This document shows positions 1 through 8,559 of a stretch of 64,000 nucleotides of DNA, piece by piece. The stretch covers positions 6,262,001-6,326,000 of the forward strand of contig NZ_BAAAYL010000001.1 of the NCBI RefSeq assembly GCF_039536205.1, written 5' to 3'. Source of the DNA: Streptomyces sannanensis. Lineage in GTDB: Bacteria > Actinomycetota > Actinomycetes > Streptomycetales > Streptomycetaceae. Below the pieces are notes generated by a model, which had not been told where the DNA came from, made no database searches, and saw only the letters and a list, made by a program, of their open reading frames with translations. Position 1 is the first letter of the stretch. Every line of letters starts with the position of its first letter. Position numbers and translations under genes: made by a program.

Positions 1-195
1 GTGCTCGGCCTGGACGTCCCGGCCGACCCGGACCAGCCCTGGCCGCCGGAGCCGCCCCGCGGCACCCTCGAAGTGCGCCGGGACGACATCCACTGGGCGC
101 GCGAGCACCTCGTACCGTGGATCGGGCGCAGGCTGCGCGGAGAGAGCTCCGGGGATCATGTGGAGCCGAAGCGGCCGGACCTGCTTCCGCTGTGA
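1..195 (+). CDS. 3' end of an unidentified gene (partial)
   Basis: The reading frame is open from the first base of the window and stops at 193-195, so only the last 64 or so residues are seen. The tail is rich in Arg, Pro and Asp and contains the segment HWAREHLVPWIGRR, which looks like the end of a soluble cytoplasmic protein. I do not recognise the family. Its 3' end overlaps the convergent radical SAM gene by 40 bases. The GTG at base 1 may be an internal codon rather than the real start. Confidence 0.45.
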   Translation: MLGLDVPADPDQPWPPEPPRGTLEVRRDDIHWAREHLVPWIGRRLRGESSGDHVEPKRPDLLPL

Positions 196-1043
196 GGCCC
201 TTGTAGCGCCGGGACCCGTTCCAGCACACCGCCCGCGAACACGTCGTACAGCGGCAGCGACTCCAGATGGACATAGCCGATGTGGCAGTCGCACACCGCG
301 AGCGGGCAGGCGCGGGGGCGCAGTGCCCGGCGGTACGAGCCGTCGTAGAGATTGCCGAGCTCGTCGCGGACGAAGTGGCAGCGGCGCACCGTACCCTCCC
401 CGTCCACCGAGATGACCGACTCGCCCGTGCGGCAGGGAAGGCCCGAGGAGCGGTGCGGGTGCCTGCTGTACGGGAAGAGGGGGTCCAGGGCCGTCCAGAG
501 CTCGGCCTCCTCGTCGGTGTAGGTGTGGCCCTCCGCGGCATTCACCCACAGATAGACCTCGGCGGGCAGCGCGGAGCGCAGCCTGCGCGCCTCCTGAAGG
601 TGTTCGGGGAGGCCGACCACGCCGACGCTGAACCGCACCCCGCGCGCGGCGAGTTCACGGCATTTGGTGAGGAAACGGTCGTACGGCGTCTGGCCCGGGT
701 GGTAGGTGCACCACAGGGCGAGCGTGTCCAGGTCGGCGTCCGCGGTCCAGTCTGTGCGGCAGCTGAGGTTGGTCTGGATGGCGACCCGCCGGATGTGCGG
801 CCGGTGCGACAGCTCGACGAGGGTGCGGCGGTACCAGGACCGCACCAGCCCTTCGCCCCACGGGGTGAACAGGACGGACAGCCGGTCCTCCTGATCGGCC
901 GCAGCCCAGGCGGTGAAACGCTCCAGCGCCGCGCGGTCCGCCCTCAGTTGTTCACGGCTGTCGCGGCGCTTGGCGAAGGGGCAGTAAGGACAGTCGTAGT
1001 CGCAGGAGGCGAGCGGGCCCCGGTAGAGGATCGTCAGGTCCAT
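156..1043 (-). CDS. STM4011-family radical SAM protein
   Basis: Last gene of a six-gene minus-strand operon. The protein (295 aa from the ATG at 1043) has the radical SAM signature CDYDCPYC at residues 14-21, which binds the [4Fe-4S] cluster that cleaves S-adenosylmethionine. A Cys/His-rich tail (ACPLAVCDCHIGYVH near residue 255) could hold an auxiliary cluster as in SPASM-type enzymes. A longer open frame reaches upstream, but the residues before MDLTILYRGP are not family-like, and the chosen ATG follows the STM4012 stop by 10 bases. The family is named after a Salmonella locus and has no established reaction. Family call is from recognisable sequence and synteny; the substrate is unknown. 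Confidence 0.85.
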   Translation of the reverse strand: MDLTILYRGPLASCDYDCPYCPFAKRRDSREQLRADRAALERFTAWAAADQEDRLSVLFTPWGEGLVRSWYRRTLVELSHRPHIRRVAIQTNLSCRTDWTADADLDTLALWCTYHPGQTPYDRFLTKCRELAARGVRFSVGVVGLPEHLQEARRLRSALPAEVYLWVNAAEGHTYTDEEAELWTALDPLFPYSRHPHRSSGLPCRTGESVISVDGEGTVRRCHFVRDELGNLYDGSYRRALRPRACPLAVCDCHIGYVHLESLPLYDVFAGGVLERVPALQGPHSGSRSGRFGST

Positions 1044-1053
1044 GGCGGGCTCG

Positions 1054-2376
1054 TCACTTGAGTTCGTACGCGGCCATGGCGGCCCGTACCCGGGGGGAGA
1101 ACAGGGCAGGGCCGACGGCGTCCGAGTGGGCGAGCCCCTCGGCGGACAGCCGCAGCCGGTGCGTACCCTCGTCCAGCCAGCCGCGCTCGGCGAAGGAAGC
1201 CAGTTCGGCGGGGAAATCCTCGGCGGGCGTGGAGCCGAAGCGGTCCCGGTAGTCGCCCGGATCCATCCCCTCCGCCTGGAGCAGCGACTGGAGCAGATGG
1301 CGGCGGCGTCCCTCGTCCCCGTCGATCTGGCGGCCCACCTCGGCTCGGGCGAAGTCCTCGGTGGTGATGTACGTGTCGATGATGGTGCGGATCTCACGCA
1401 TGTCGACGGCGTAGTCGAAGGAGTAGTGGAGCGAAGACGTGTACGAGCGCGCGCCGCATCCGAGGCCGATCATGCCGTCGGTCTGGCAGGCGTAGTCGTC
1501 GGCGCCCACGGCAGGCGCGTCCGTACGGCGGAACATGCGCATCGACACCTGCTCGTAGCCGTGGGCCAGGAGATGGTCACGGCCCTGGCGGTACAGGCGC
1601 AGTCGCTGCTCGTCCCATTCGGCGGCGGGCGTGGCCGACTGACGGCCGAGCCCGGTCAGCGGACGGACGTACAGCGGATAGAGGTACAGCTCCTCCGGCT
1701 TCCAGGCGAGCGCGGCATCCAGTGAATGCTGCCAGCTGTGCTCGGTCTGGCCGTCGATGCCGTAGATCAGGTCGATGTTGAGGACGGGTATCCGGGTTTC
1801 GCGTATCCGGGCCAGAGCGGCCTCGACATCGGCGCGCCGCTGCGGGCGCACCGCCGCCCGGGCCTCGCCGTCGACGAAGCTCTGCACGCCGAGGCTGAGC
1901 CGTGTGGTGCCGCGCTCGGCCAGCACGGCCAGCCGGTCCGCGGTGGCGGTGGCGGGGGAGGCCTCGACGGAGAGCGGCACCGCCCGCAGATCGGCGCCCA
2001 TGCGCTGCTCGGCGATGTCGCACAGCCGCTCCAGTTCGGCGGCCGTGAGGAATGTGGGTGTGCCGCCGCCGAAGGCAGTGGTGGCGAAACGCACCGGGCC
2101 CTCGTCGCCGAGCGCTTCGCGGACGGCGGTCGCCTGACGGTCCATGGCATCGAGATAGCGGGTGGTGAGCCCGTCCGGGGCGCCGATCCGGGTGAAGAGA
2201 TTGCAGAAGCCGCAGCGCACCTCGCAGAACGGGATGTGCAGATAGAGCGAGAGCGCGTCCTTCGGCTCCCCTGCCCACAACTCGCTCAGCGCGGGACGAG
2301 GGCGCAGCGGGCGGTAGGCGGTCTTGTGCGGATAGGCGTAGACGTAACTCTCGTACGGAGTACGGTACTCGCTCAT
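1054..2376 (-). CDS. STM4012-family radical SAM protein (HemN-like)
   Basis: A 440-aa protein with the coproporphyrinogen-dehydrogenase-like core: YLHIPFCEVRCGFCNLF, with cluster cysteines at about residues 51, 55 and 58, followed by GGGTPTFL and a GVQSF segment typical of HemN-type radical SAM proteins. HemN relatives include methyltransferases and cyclopropanases, so haem synthesis should not be assumed. The ATG at 2374-2376 overlaps the stop of the preceding phosphatase-like gene (ATGA), showing translational coupling. It is the second of two radical SAM enzymes in this cluster, which suggests two successive radical steps on one unknown substrate. Confidence 0.87.
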   Translation of the reverse strand: MSEYRTPYESYVYAYPHKTAYRPLRPRPALSELWAGEPKDALSLYLHIPFCEVRCGFCNLFTRIGAPDGLTTRYLDAMDRQATAVREALGDEGPVRFATTAFGGGTPTFLTAAELERLCDIAEQRMGADLRAVPLSVEASPATATADRLAVLAERGTTRLSLGVQSFVDGEARAAVRPQRRADVEAALARIRETRIPVLNIDLIYGIDGQTEHSWQHSLDAALAWKPEELYLYPLYVRPLTGLGRQSATPAAEWDEQRLRLYRQGRDHLLAHGYEQVSMRMFRRTDAPAVGADDYACQTDGMIGLGCGARSYTSSLHYSFDYAVDMREIRTIIDTYITTEDFARAEVGRQIDGDEGRRRHLLQSLLQAEGMDPGDYRDRFGSTPAEDFPAELASFAERGWLDEGTHRLRLSAEGLAHSDAVGPALFSPRVRAAMAAYELK

Positions 2377-3200
2377 CGGGCGGCCCCCGGCTCCAGGAAG
2401 AAATGGGCGTACGGCACGGTCCACACTGCCTTGTGGCCCAGGCGGTGGCCGGTGTAGCCGTCGTCGCCGTAGGCGGTGCCGTGGTCCGAGCAGACCACGG
2501 TGAAGCAGCGGCGGCGGCTGCTCGCGGCAGCGAAGAGCCGTCCTATGTGCCGGTCGATGTACTCCAGGGCGGCCGCGTGGGTCTCGATGCTGTCGCCGGC
2601 CTCGCGGGTGGCGCCGGGCAGATGGAACCAGTTGGGCTGGTGCAGCGCGGACGCATTGACGAAGAGGAACAGCCGCTGGTCGTCCGGAAGCCCGGCGACG
2701 GCCTTCTCCGCACAGGCCACCTGCGCCTCGAAGGAGGTGGGGGACGCCACCCCGAACTCCGGCTCCCAGTGGCTCTCCTGGAACAGGCCGGGGAGTACGG
2801 AGCCCAGCGCGCCCTGCTTGTTGAAGAATCCGACGCCACCGATGCACACCGTGCGGTACCCGGCGTCAGCCAGGCCGGACACCAGGTCCGGGGTGTCGAA
2901 GACCCAGGTGCGGCCGGCGGTCGTCTCACTGCCGGCGAAACGGGCGGCGAACATCCGGGGATGGGGGCCGGGCGAAGCCGGAGTCGGCAGGAATCCGGCG
3001 AAGATCGCCTGATGCGAGGCATAGGTGAAGCTGCCCGGTGCGTGCCGTTTCTCCCACACACCGCCGGGAAGATGGCGGGCGAGATTCGGGATCCGGCCCT
3101 CGGCGGCGAGCTGCGCCGCCACGTCGTACCGAAGGGTGTCGAGGGTGACGAGCAGCAGATCGTGGCTGCCCACGACCTCGTTCATGTCAGGCGCTTGCAC
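2373..3200 (-). CDS. STM4013/SEN3800-family hydrolase, alkaline phosphatase-sulfatase fold
   Basis: About 275 aa. The N-terminus carries LLLVTLDTLRYD, the metal-binding Asp/Thr strand of the alkaline phosphatase-sulfatase superfamily, and residues near 238 carry SDHG followed by GHRLGHKAVW, the distal metal ligands. It should be a metal-dependent phospho- or sulfo-hydrolase or transferase. I chose the GTG at 3198-3200 because AAGGA lies six bases upstream. An in-frame ATG at 3221 and another at 3185 are alternatives. The chosen start overlaps the end of the STM4014-like gene by 14 bases, and the stop overlaps the STM4012 start. Substrate unknown. Confidence 0.83.
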   Translation of the reverse strand: MQAPDMNEVVGSHDLLLVTLDTLRYDVAAQLAAEGRIPNLARHLPGGVWEKRHAPGSFTYASHQAIFAGFLPTPASPGPHPRMFAARFAGSETTAGRTWVFDTPDLVSGLADAGYRTVCIGGVGFFNKQGALGSVLPGLFQESHWEPEFGVASPTSFEAQVACAEKAVAGLPDDQRLFLFVNASALHQPNWFHLPGATREAGDSIETHAAALEYIDRHIGRLFAAASSRRRCFTVVCSDHGTAYGDDGYTGHRLGHKAVWTVPYAHFFLEPGAAR

Positions 3201-4329
3201 GGTGGTTCCTTGATCTTCCATGGAGTACGGCGGCGACCTGCGCCGCATAGGTGTCCAGGCCCTCGGCGCCACTGCCGGGCAGGCCGGTCAACCGGGGCAG
3301 GAGATCACCGAAGGCGTTCACCTCGCCGACGGCGAAGCGCCGCCAGCCGATGGCGGGCAGCAGATCGACACCCACACAGAGGGTGGCGGGGAAGCAGGCC
3401 GAGGCCCGCTCGCACACTGCCAGCATCTCCTGCCAGCTGCCGCCCGCGGCCTCGACGGCGGCGCGGGCCGCGGCGAGGTCTCCGCGGGAGCCGCCGAGGT
3501 GGAGATTGGTCATGGGGGAGCGGCTGGTCCGTACGACGGCATGAGTGGCCCGGCCGCCGGTCACCACGACACGGAGGTCGGCGACCCGTCCCTGCTGCGA
3601 GGCCTTGGGCAGCCAGCGCTCGATGTGCAGACCGTCGGGCGCGAGCGTGTCGACGATCGCGGCGACCTCGCGTTCGGTCGTGAGACGCCGCACGCGCAGC
3701 GAGTTGAACAGCCGGCCGTCCTCGGCGCGTTCCACGGATGTGGTGGCCCGCACCCGCCCCCGTCCGGCGGTCTCGACGGCGAGGACCCCGGAGGCGGACG
3801 AGCCGTGCGCGAGCTTGACGAAGGCGCGGGGCATGCGGTGCTCGTGCATCAGTGTCCGTACGTCGTCCCAGCCGCGCACGGCAGGGGCCGACGGACCGGA
3901 GGTCGGCGACTCCGGGACCGGCACCCCGGACTCGCGCAGGACGCCGTGGCAGAGCCGCTTGTCGAAGAGGACGGCGAGTTCCTCCGGATCGTCGAGCAGG
4001 GCGGCGCCGGCGGAAGCCGCCGTGTGCCCCAGCGCTCGTACGGCCGCGGTGAACCGCTCGTACCAGCGGGCTGTGCCCTCGACCCGGGTGGGGTCGGTGA
4101 GGCCGCGCAGCAACCGGTCGACCTCGGCGTTCTCGCCGGGCGAGTCGATACGTACAGTCTCGCCCGGCAGAGGGCCGGCACCGCCCCGCAGGACATCGCG
4201 CCAGGGCACGATGCGCGCGGTCGGCAGGCCGACGGCGCGCACGGCATCCTGGAAGAGGGCGACCCGGCGGTTTTCCGGATTGCCGACGACGGCGAAGCGC
4301 GGTGGGCCGCTACTCGCCGACGGCGACAT
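3187..4329 (-). CDS. STM4014-family protein, ATP-grasp-like
   Basis: A 380-aa protein beginning with a Rossmann-like segment (FAVVGNPENRRVALFQDAV) and continuing with blocks resembling ATP-grasp ligases, including LFDKRLCHGVLRESGVPVPE and AFVKLAHGSSASGV, a plausible nucleotide-binding Lys region. ATP-grasp enzymes join a carboxylate to an amine or thiol through an acyl phosphate, so this may be the condensing enzyme of the cluster. That is inference from fold-like motifs. Its start at 4329 lies inside the 3' end of the neighbouring LRR gene (20-base overlap), so it belongs to the same operon. Confidence 0.8.
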   Translation of the reverse strand: MSPSASSGPPRFAVVGNPENRRVALFQDAVRAVGLPTARIVPWRDVLRGGAGPLPGETVRIDSPGENAEVDRLLRGLTDPTRVEGTARWYERFTAAVRALGHTAASAGAALLDDPEELAVLFDKRLCHGVLRESGVPVPESPTSGPSAPAVRGWDDVRTLMHEHRMPRAFVKLAHGSSASGVLAVETAGRGRVRATTSVERAEDGRLFNSLRVRRLTTEREVAAIVDTLAPDGLHIERWLPKASQQGRVADLRVVVTGGRATHAVVRTSRSPMTNLHLGGSRGDLAAARAAVEAAGGSWQEMLAVCERASACFPATLCVGVDLLPAIGWRRFAVGEVNAFGDLLPRLTGLPGSGAEGLDTYAAQVAAVLHGRSRNHRASA

Positions 4330-5254
4330 ACCGTCCGCCCACGTGGCCTGCCATATGACGGAAGGAGAGGTCCACCTCCACGCTGTGCGGCTCCAGCGCG
4401 CTGCGCAGCCGCTGCATCATCGGGTCGCTCAGGAAGTGGTGACACAGATCCAGTTGGCGCAGATGCGTCAGCGGCTGACCGGTCAGCAGCGCCGCGGCGC
4501 CTTCGTCGCTGAGCACCCCCATGCTCAGTGTGAGGGACTCCAGCTGCGCCACTATGGGCGCTCCCGCGACAGCGGTCGCGATCTCGTCCTGGATGTCGCT
4601 GTTCTGCAGGCCCAGATGGCGCAGCCGCGGGAAACGCGCCCCGCCCTCCAGGATGGGCATGACGTCCGGTAGTTGGCTGTCGCCGCCGTACCAGGACGTG
4701 CCCAGCCACAGCTCGAGATGGTCCAGTGCGGGGAAATCGCATGCGCCCACCGCCCGTACGAACTCCGGCGGCAGCCCGCCCGACTCGCACCGCAGCACTC
4801 GAAGGGCCTCATGGCGCACCGGCTGCAGCACGAGGTTTTCACCGCCGCGCGTGGTGAGCTTCTCCAGCAGCGGGAAGGCATTGAGCACCGGGGTGATGTC
4901 TCCGAGCTGGATCCAGGAGATCTCGCACTCCTCGCCGACCACATCGGCGAGGAACAGCGCACGCAGTTCGGGGAACCGGTCCGCGTCGGCCACGAGCGGC
5001 TCGAGCACCTCGTCCAGATCCGTGTACTCGTCATGCCACCAGGGGCCGATGACGAGCGCACGGACCTGGGCGCTGTCGACGGCGCCGAGGAACTCCCGCC
5101 ACAGCGAGGCGAACGGGCGGTCGTCGTGCCACAGCGCGTCCAGCCGCCAGGCGACCGAGCCGGGTGCGGGCAGTTCTGCGGTCTCGGGGTCGCCCGCCTC
5201 CGGGAAGGTGAACACGGGCAGGCCGTGGAATCGGGTGAGATGCTCGCTCGTCAT
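4310..5254 (-). CDS. STM4015-family leucine-rich-repeat protein (second copy)
   Basis: A 314-aa soluble protein with spaced leucine-rich repeats in its second half (for example FPRLRHLGLQNSDIQD and LTHLRQLDLCHHFLSD). The N-terminus LTRFHGLPVFTFP is shared with the next gene upstream, so the two are tandem paralogues seven bases apart. LRR arcs usually bind a protein or peptide, so this could be a scaffold or substrate-recognition protein for the radical SAM enzymes; this role is inferred only. No signal peptide or membrane segment is seen. The gene overlaps the STM4014-like gene downstream. Confidence 0.83.
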   Translation of the reverse strand: MTSEHLTRFHGLPVFTFPEAGDPETAELPAPGSVAWRLDALWHDDRPFASLWREFLGAVDSAQVRALVIGPWWHDEYTDLDEVLEPLVADADRFPELRALFLADVVGEECEISWIQLGDITPVLNAFPLLEKLTTRGGENLVLQPVRHEALRVLRCESGGLPPEFVRAVGACDFPALDHLELWLGTSWYGGDSQLPDVMPILEGGARFPRLRHLGLQNSDIQDEIATAVAGAPIVAQLESLTLSMGVLSDEGAAALLTGQPLTHLRQLDLCHHFLSDPMMQRLRSALEPHSVEVDLSFRHMAGHVGGRYVAVGE

Positions 5255-5261
5255 GGCCGGG

Positions 5262-6227
5262 TCACTCCGAGACGGCGGTGTAGCGCCGCACCCTGCTGTC
5301 GTCCAACTCGTCCTGCACGGCGTCGCCCGCCGAGAGGTCGAGCTCCACCCCGGCGGGCTTCAGCGCATTCTCGATGCGCTGGACCATGGCCTGTGTGACG
5401 TAGTTGTGGTGCAGGTCGAGCCGGTCGAGATGGGTCAGCGGCTGCCCGTCGAGCAGGGCCGAGGCCCCGGCGTCGGTGAGGGCGCCGAGGGAGAGATCCA
5501 GCGAACGGAGCCGGGCGACCAGGGGGGACGAGGCGACCGCCGCCGCGATGTCGTCCTGGATCTCGCTGTTGCGCAGGCCCAGATGACGAAGGGCGGGGAA
5601 GGCCGTCCCGGAGAGCAGCCGGTCCAGGTCTCCGGCCTCCGCATCACCGTGGTACCGGTGCACCCCGAGCCACAGTTCCAGGTGCTCCAGCGCGGGAAGG
5701 TCGCTTCCACACACGCCGCGCACGGCCTCGGCCGGCAGACCGCCGGACTGGAATATGAGCGTACGCAGCCGGTCATGGCGCAACGGGGGAAATCGCAGCC
5801 CGTTGCCGCCCCGCGCACCGAACTCCAGCAGTTCGGGGAACGCCGTCAGCAGCGGTGTCACGTCCGTCTGATTGATCCACGAGATCTCGCACTGCTCCGC
5901 GTGCATGTCGCCGAGGAACACCGCGCGCAGTCCGGAAAACCGCTCACGGGCGGAGATGAGTACCTCGATGACCCCGGAGCAGTCCGAGTCGTACGGCTCG
6001 CTCCACTCTCCGACGATCAGGGCCCGCACCCGCGTGGTGTCCACCGCCTCGGTGAACCGGGCGAAGGCCTCCTCCCATTCCTCGCCGGTTCCGTGCTCGT
6101 CGCCGGAGACCCGCCAGGCCACTTCATCAGGCCCGGGCAGCGTGGAATCCGCCCCCTCCTCGGAGTCCGGGAAGTCGAAGACGGGCAGGCCGTGCCACTT
6201 CTCCAGGTGATCCACTTCGGACGACAT
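5262..6227 (-). CDS. STM4015-family leucine-rich-repeat protein (first copy)
   Basis: First gene of the minus-strand operon, 321 aa. The start at ATG 6225-6227 is supported by AGGAG eight bases upstream; a frame extending to 6302 lacks family-like sequence. The protein starts with EVDHLEKWHGLPVFDFPD and has LRRs such as LRHLGLRNSEIQDD and LTHLDRLDLHHNYV. It is clearly paralogous to the next gene, with a divergent acidic C-terminus. The 170 bases to the divergent gene at 6398 should hold both promoters. Function unknown; a binding or adaptor role is inferred from the repeat fold. Confidence 0.83.
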   Translation of the reverse strand: MSSEVDHLEKWHGLPVFDFPDSEEGADSTLPGPDEVAWRVSGDEHGTGEEWEEAFARFTEAVDTTRVRALIVGEWSEPYDSDCSGVIEVLISARERFSGLRAVFLGDMHAEQCEISWINQTDVTPLLTAFPELLEFGARGGNGLRFPPLRHDRLRTLIFQSGGLPAEAVRGVCGSDLPALEHLELWLGVHRYHGDAEAGDLDRLLSGTAFPALRHLGLRNSEIQDDIAAAVASSPLVARLRSLDLSLGALTDAGASALLDGQPLTHLDRLDLHHNYVTQAMVQRIENALKPAGVELDLSAGDAVQDELDDSRVRRYTAVSE

Positions 6228-6397
6228 GGCGGCTGCTCCTGACGCTGGACGACATTGGCCGACTGATGTTCCTGCAGTTCTACCAAGCGGCTCTGACAAC
6301 ACCGGGAACAGGGGTCACCGGAGAGCGATTGTCAGACCCGGCCTCTAGCGTCTTTCCATGCCCGGCGCACTCGGCGCCGAGAGCGGAGGGGAGAGCC

Positions 6398-6724
6398 ATG
6401 TACCGGCAGGGAGACGTGCTGATCATGCCAGTCGCGGAGGAGGCCGTGCCGTCGCACGCCGCTGACGCCCGGAGTGAGCCGCGGGATGCGCGCGGCCGCA
6501 TGGTCCTGGCGCTCGGCGAGGTCACCGGGCACGCGCACGCCGTGACCGGCCGCGGCCGGCTGGTGCGTGAGGCCGGGCCGTTCGGGCCGATGCTGCTGCA
6601 TCTGCCGGAAGGTGGGCGCGTGGTGCACGAGGAGCATGCCGCGATACCCCTGCCGAAGGGCTGGTTCCGAGTGGTGCGGCAGCGGGAGTACACGCCGGGC
6701 GCGGTCCGGATCGTGGCGGACTGA
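6398..6724 (+). CDS. small conserved protein divergent from the STM401x operon
   Basis: A 108-aa protein (MYRQGDVLIMPVAEEAV at the start) without a signal peptide or membrane segment. It is mostly beta-prone, with GHAHAV and HLPEG segments reminiscent of a small cupin-like or barrel fold, but I cannot name a family. The ATG follows a GGAG-rich stretch. It lies 45 bases before the DUF6745 gene, on the same strand, and diverges from the LRR genes. By position it is probably part of the same STM401x-associated module. Confidence 0.65.
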   Translation: MYRQGDVLIMPVAEEAVPSHAADARSEPRDARGRMVLALGEVTGHAHAVTGRGRLVREAGPFGPMLLHLPEGGRVVHEEHAAIPLPKGWFRVVRQREYTPGAVRIVAD

Positions 6725-6769
6725 GCGGGCCGGACAGAGCGGCAAGAGACACAGGGGACAGGGACTTTG

Positions 6770-7774
6770 ATGCAGTACGTGGACAAGTGGCGTGCCGTCG
6801 CGGCGGCGACCGGAGCGGCGGACCGTGCGGAGGCCGAGGACGGGGTGCGGCTCGCCTACCGCACGGCGGAGCTCTCCGAGCCCGAGCGGATCATCTGGGT
6901 GGACTCGCCGAGGGCGGGTGTCGAGGCGGTACGGTCGCTGGGCGACGGGACCGGCCGGTCGGTGCGCCACGAAGTGCGCACCCAGCCCTGGGCACAGGAG
7001 CGCCGACGGGTCCATGACGAGCTGGGTCCGGTCGGTTACGCCGAACTGTGGGCCCGGACCGGCGCCCGGTTGTGGGACACCACCCGGGCGCTGTCCGAGC
7101 GGATACGGACCGGGATCGTCGAATCCTTCGCCCGCGAGCTGGTGGAGGAGTCGGAGGTCAGGTCGGTGCTGCTCGATGCCGTCCTCGGCCAGCACGACGC
7201 GGCCTGGCTCGCCGCCTTCGACGGCCGGAGTCCTCGGCTCGAAGGGCTCGCGAGGGTGGCCGAGCACACCGGCTGGTGGTGGCCCCACGAAAAGGTCACG
7301 GTGATATGTGAGCGACCGGTGGAGCTGCACCGCGACGAGGCAGGCCGTCTCGACCGCGGCGACGGTCCGGCACTCGCCTTCCCGGACGGCTTCGCGCTGC
7401 ACGCCTGGCGGGGAATGCCCGTCCCGGCCAAGTTCCTCAGTGACCTGGCCCACCTCACCCTGGAGCGCATACGGGCGGAGGAAAACGCCGAGCTGCGCCG
7501 GGTGATGCTGGAGTACTACGGCTACGACCGCTACCTCGAGGAATCGGGTGCCCAGCCGGTGCACCGCGACGAGACCGGGGTGCTGTGGCGGATCGAACTG
7601 GACGGGGACGAGCCGGTGGTGATGGTCGAAGTCGTCAACTCCACACCGGAGCCGGACGGCAGTAACCGGACGTACTGGCTGCGAGTCCCGCCCACGACCA
7701 GGACCGCGAAGGAGGGCGTCGCCTGGACGTTCGGCCTGAACCCCGACGCGTACGAGCCGGTGACCCAGACCTGA
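6770..7774 (+). CDS. DUF6745 domain-containing protein
   Basis: A 334-aa soluble protein. The middle contains GWWWPHEKVTVICERPVELH, then GPALAFPDGFALHAWRGMPV, a block I associate with DUF6745, found next to LRR/STM4015 genes in actinomycetes. The C-terminus has YWLRVPP and WTFGL segments. No catalytic motif is obvious. The ATG at 6770 is chosen because an AGGGA motif lies just upstream; a TTG three bases earlier is possible. It probably forms a two-gene unit with the 108-aa protein. Family name is from memory; function unknown. Confidence 0.72.
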   Translation: MQYVDKWRAVAAATGAADRAEAEDGVRLAYRTAELSEPERIIWVDSPRAGVEAVRSLGDGTGRSVRHEVRTQPWAQERRRVHDELGPVGYAELWARTGARLWDTTRALSERIRTGIVESFARELVEESEVRSVLLDAVLGQHDAAWLAAFDGRSPRLEGLARVAEHTGWWWPHEKVTVICERPVELHRDEAGRLDRGDGPALAFPDGFALHAWRGMPVPAKFLSDLAHLTLERIRAEENAELRRVMLEYYGYDRYLEESGAQPVHRDETGVLWRIELDGDEPVVMVEVVNSTPEPDGSNRTYWLRVPPTTRTAKEGVAWTFGLNPDAYEPVTQT

Positions 7775-7849
7775 CGGGGCCCGGGGCGATGCCCACGGCC
7801 CCCTCCGGCCGGGGCAGGACGCAGGAACGATCTGGGCCCGGGGGCCCGG

Positions 7850-8470
7850 TCAGCGGGCCGTGGCGGTCAGGGCCGCGCGGTCGATGCCCAGTTCACGGGC
7901 CAGGGCGTCGTCCGTCCACTCCAGCATCGTGGTGCGGCTGAGCGCCCCCGCGTAGGACGTCATCTGGACGGCGAGCCCGTCCAGCAGGGCGGTCAGCCGC
8001 CAGGCTGCGGCAGCGGGGTCCTCGCAGCGGAACTCGCCGGTCTTCACACCTTCCGCGATGACCTCGGTGATCGCACTCTTCCACTGCTGGTCGAGTTCGC
8101 CGGTCACTTCGCGCAGCGCCGGTTCGCGCAGTGCGGCCGCCCAGCCCTCGATCCACAGCCGCCAGCCCTTGGCCTGCCCGGTGGGCGCGTACCAGCGCAC
8201 CGCTGAGCGCAGCCGGCGCACCGCCGTCGTGCGGCGGCTCAGCAGTTGGTGCAGATGGGCGAGGTCACCCGCGGCGGCATGGGCGAAGGCCGCCGCGACG
8301 AGCTTCTCCTTCGTCGAGAAGTGGTACAGGACCAGGGCGTTGCTGACTCCGAGGGCCGAAGCGACATCGGCGATGCGCACGGCCGTCACGCCACGCAGTT
8401 CGACCTGCTCGACCGTGGCGCGCAGCAGCTCGTCGCGCCGTTCCTCCACGCTCAACCGGACTCTTGCCAC
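7850..8470 (-). CDS. TetR-family transcriptional regulator
   Basis: About 206 aa from the GTG at 8468-8470. Residues 6-55 form the TetR helix-turn-helix (ERRDELLRATVEQVELRGV, then IADVASALGVSNALVLYHF). The rest is a helical ligand and dimerisation domain with TetR_C-like sequence. A frame reaches 8524, but the GTG gives the usual short N-terminus and has AGGG upstream. A 22-bp near-palindrome at 8528-8549, just upstream, is the likely operator for itself and for the gene that once followed on the plus strand, now a broken permease. Confidence 0.85.
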   Translation of the reverse strand: MARVRLSVEERRDELLRATVEQVELRGVTAVRIADVASALGVSNALVLYHFSTKEKLVAAAFAHAAAGDLAHLHQLLSRRTTAVRRLRSAVRWYAPTGQAKGWRLWIEGWAAALREPALREVTGELDQQWKSAITEVIAEGVKTGEFRCEDPAAAAWRLTALLDGLAVQMTSYAGALSRTTMLEWTDDALARELGIDRAALTATAR

Positions 8471-8527
8471 GGCGTCAACCCTACACAGCCCTTGACACTG
8501 CTTTGTGGCCGGGGCCACAGTCACGGT

Positions 8528-8549
8528 ACTGACTGGCTGTTCAGTCGGT
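8528..8549. promoter_or_regulatory. probable TetR operator
   Basis: ACTGACTG and CAGTCGGT flank a 6-base centre; seven of eight positions are inverted matches. It sits between the TetR gene and the divergent permease remnant, the usual place for an autoregulatory site. Confidence 0.55.
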
Positions 8550-8559
8550 GAGATGTGCC

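Noticed and set aside
156..1397. Longer 413-residue version of the first radical SAM gene
   Set aside because: Residues before the ATG at 1043 run antisense-like inside the next gene and show no family similarity; the short form begins exactly at the conserved start.
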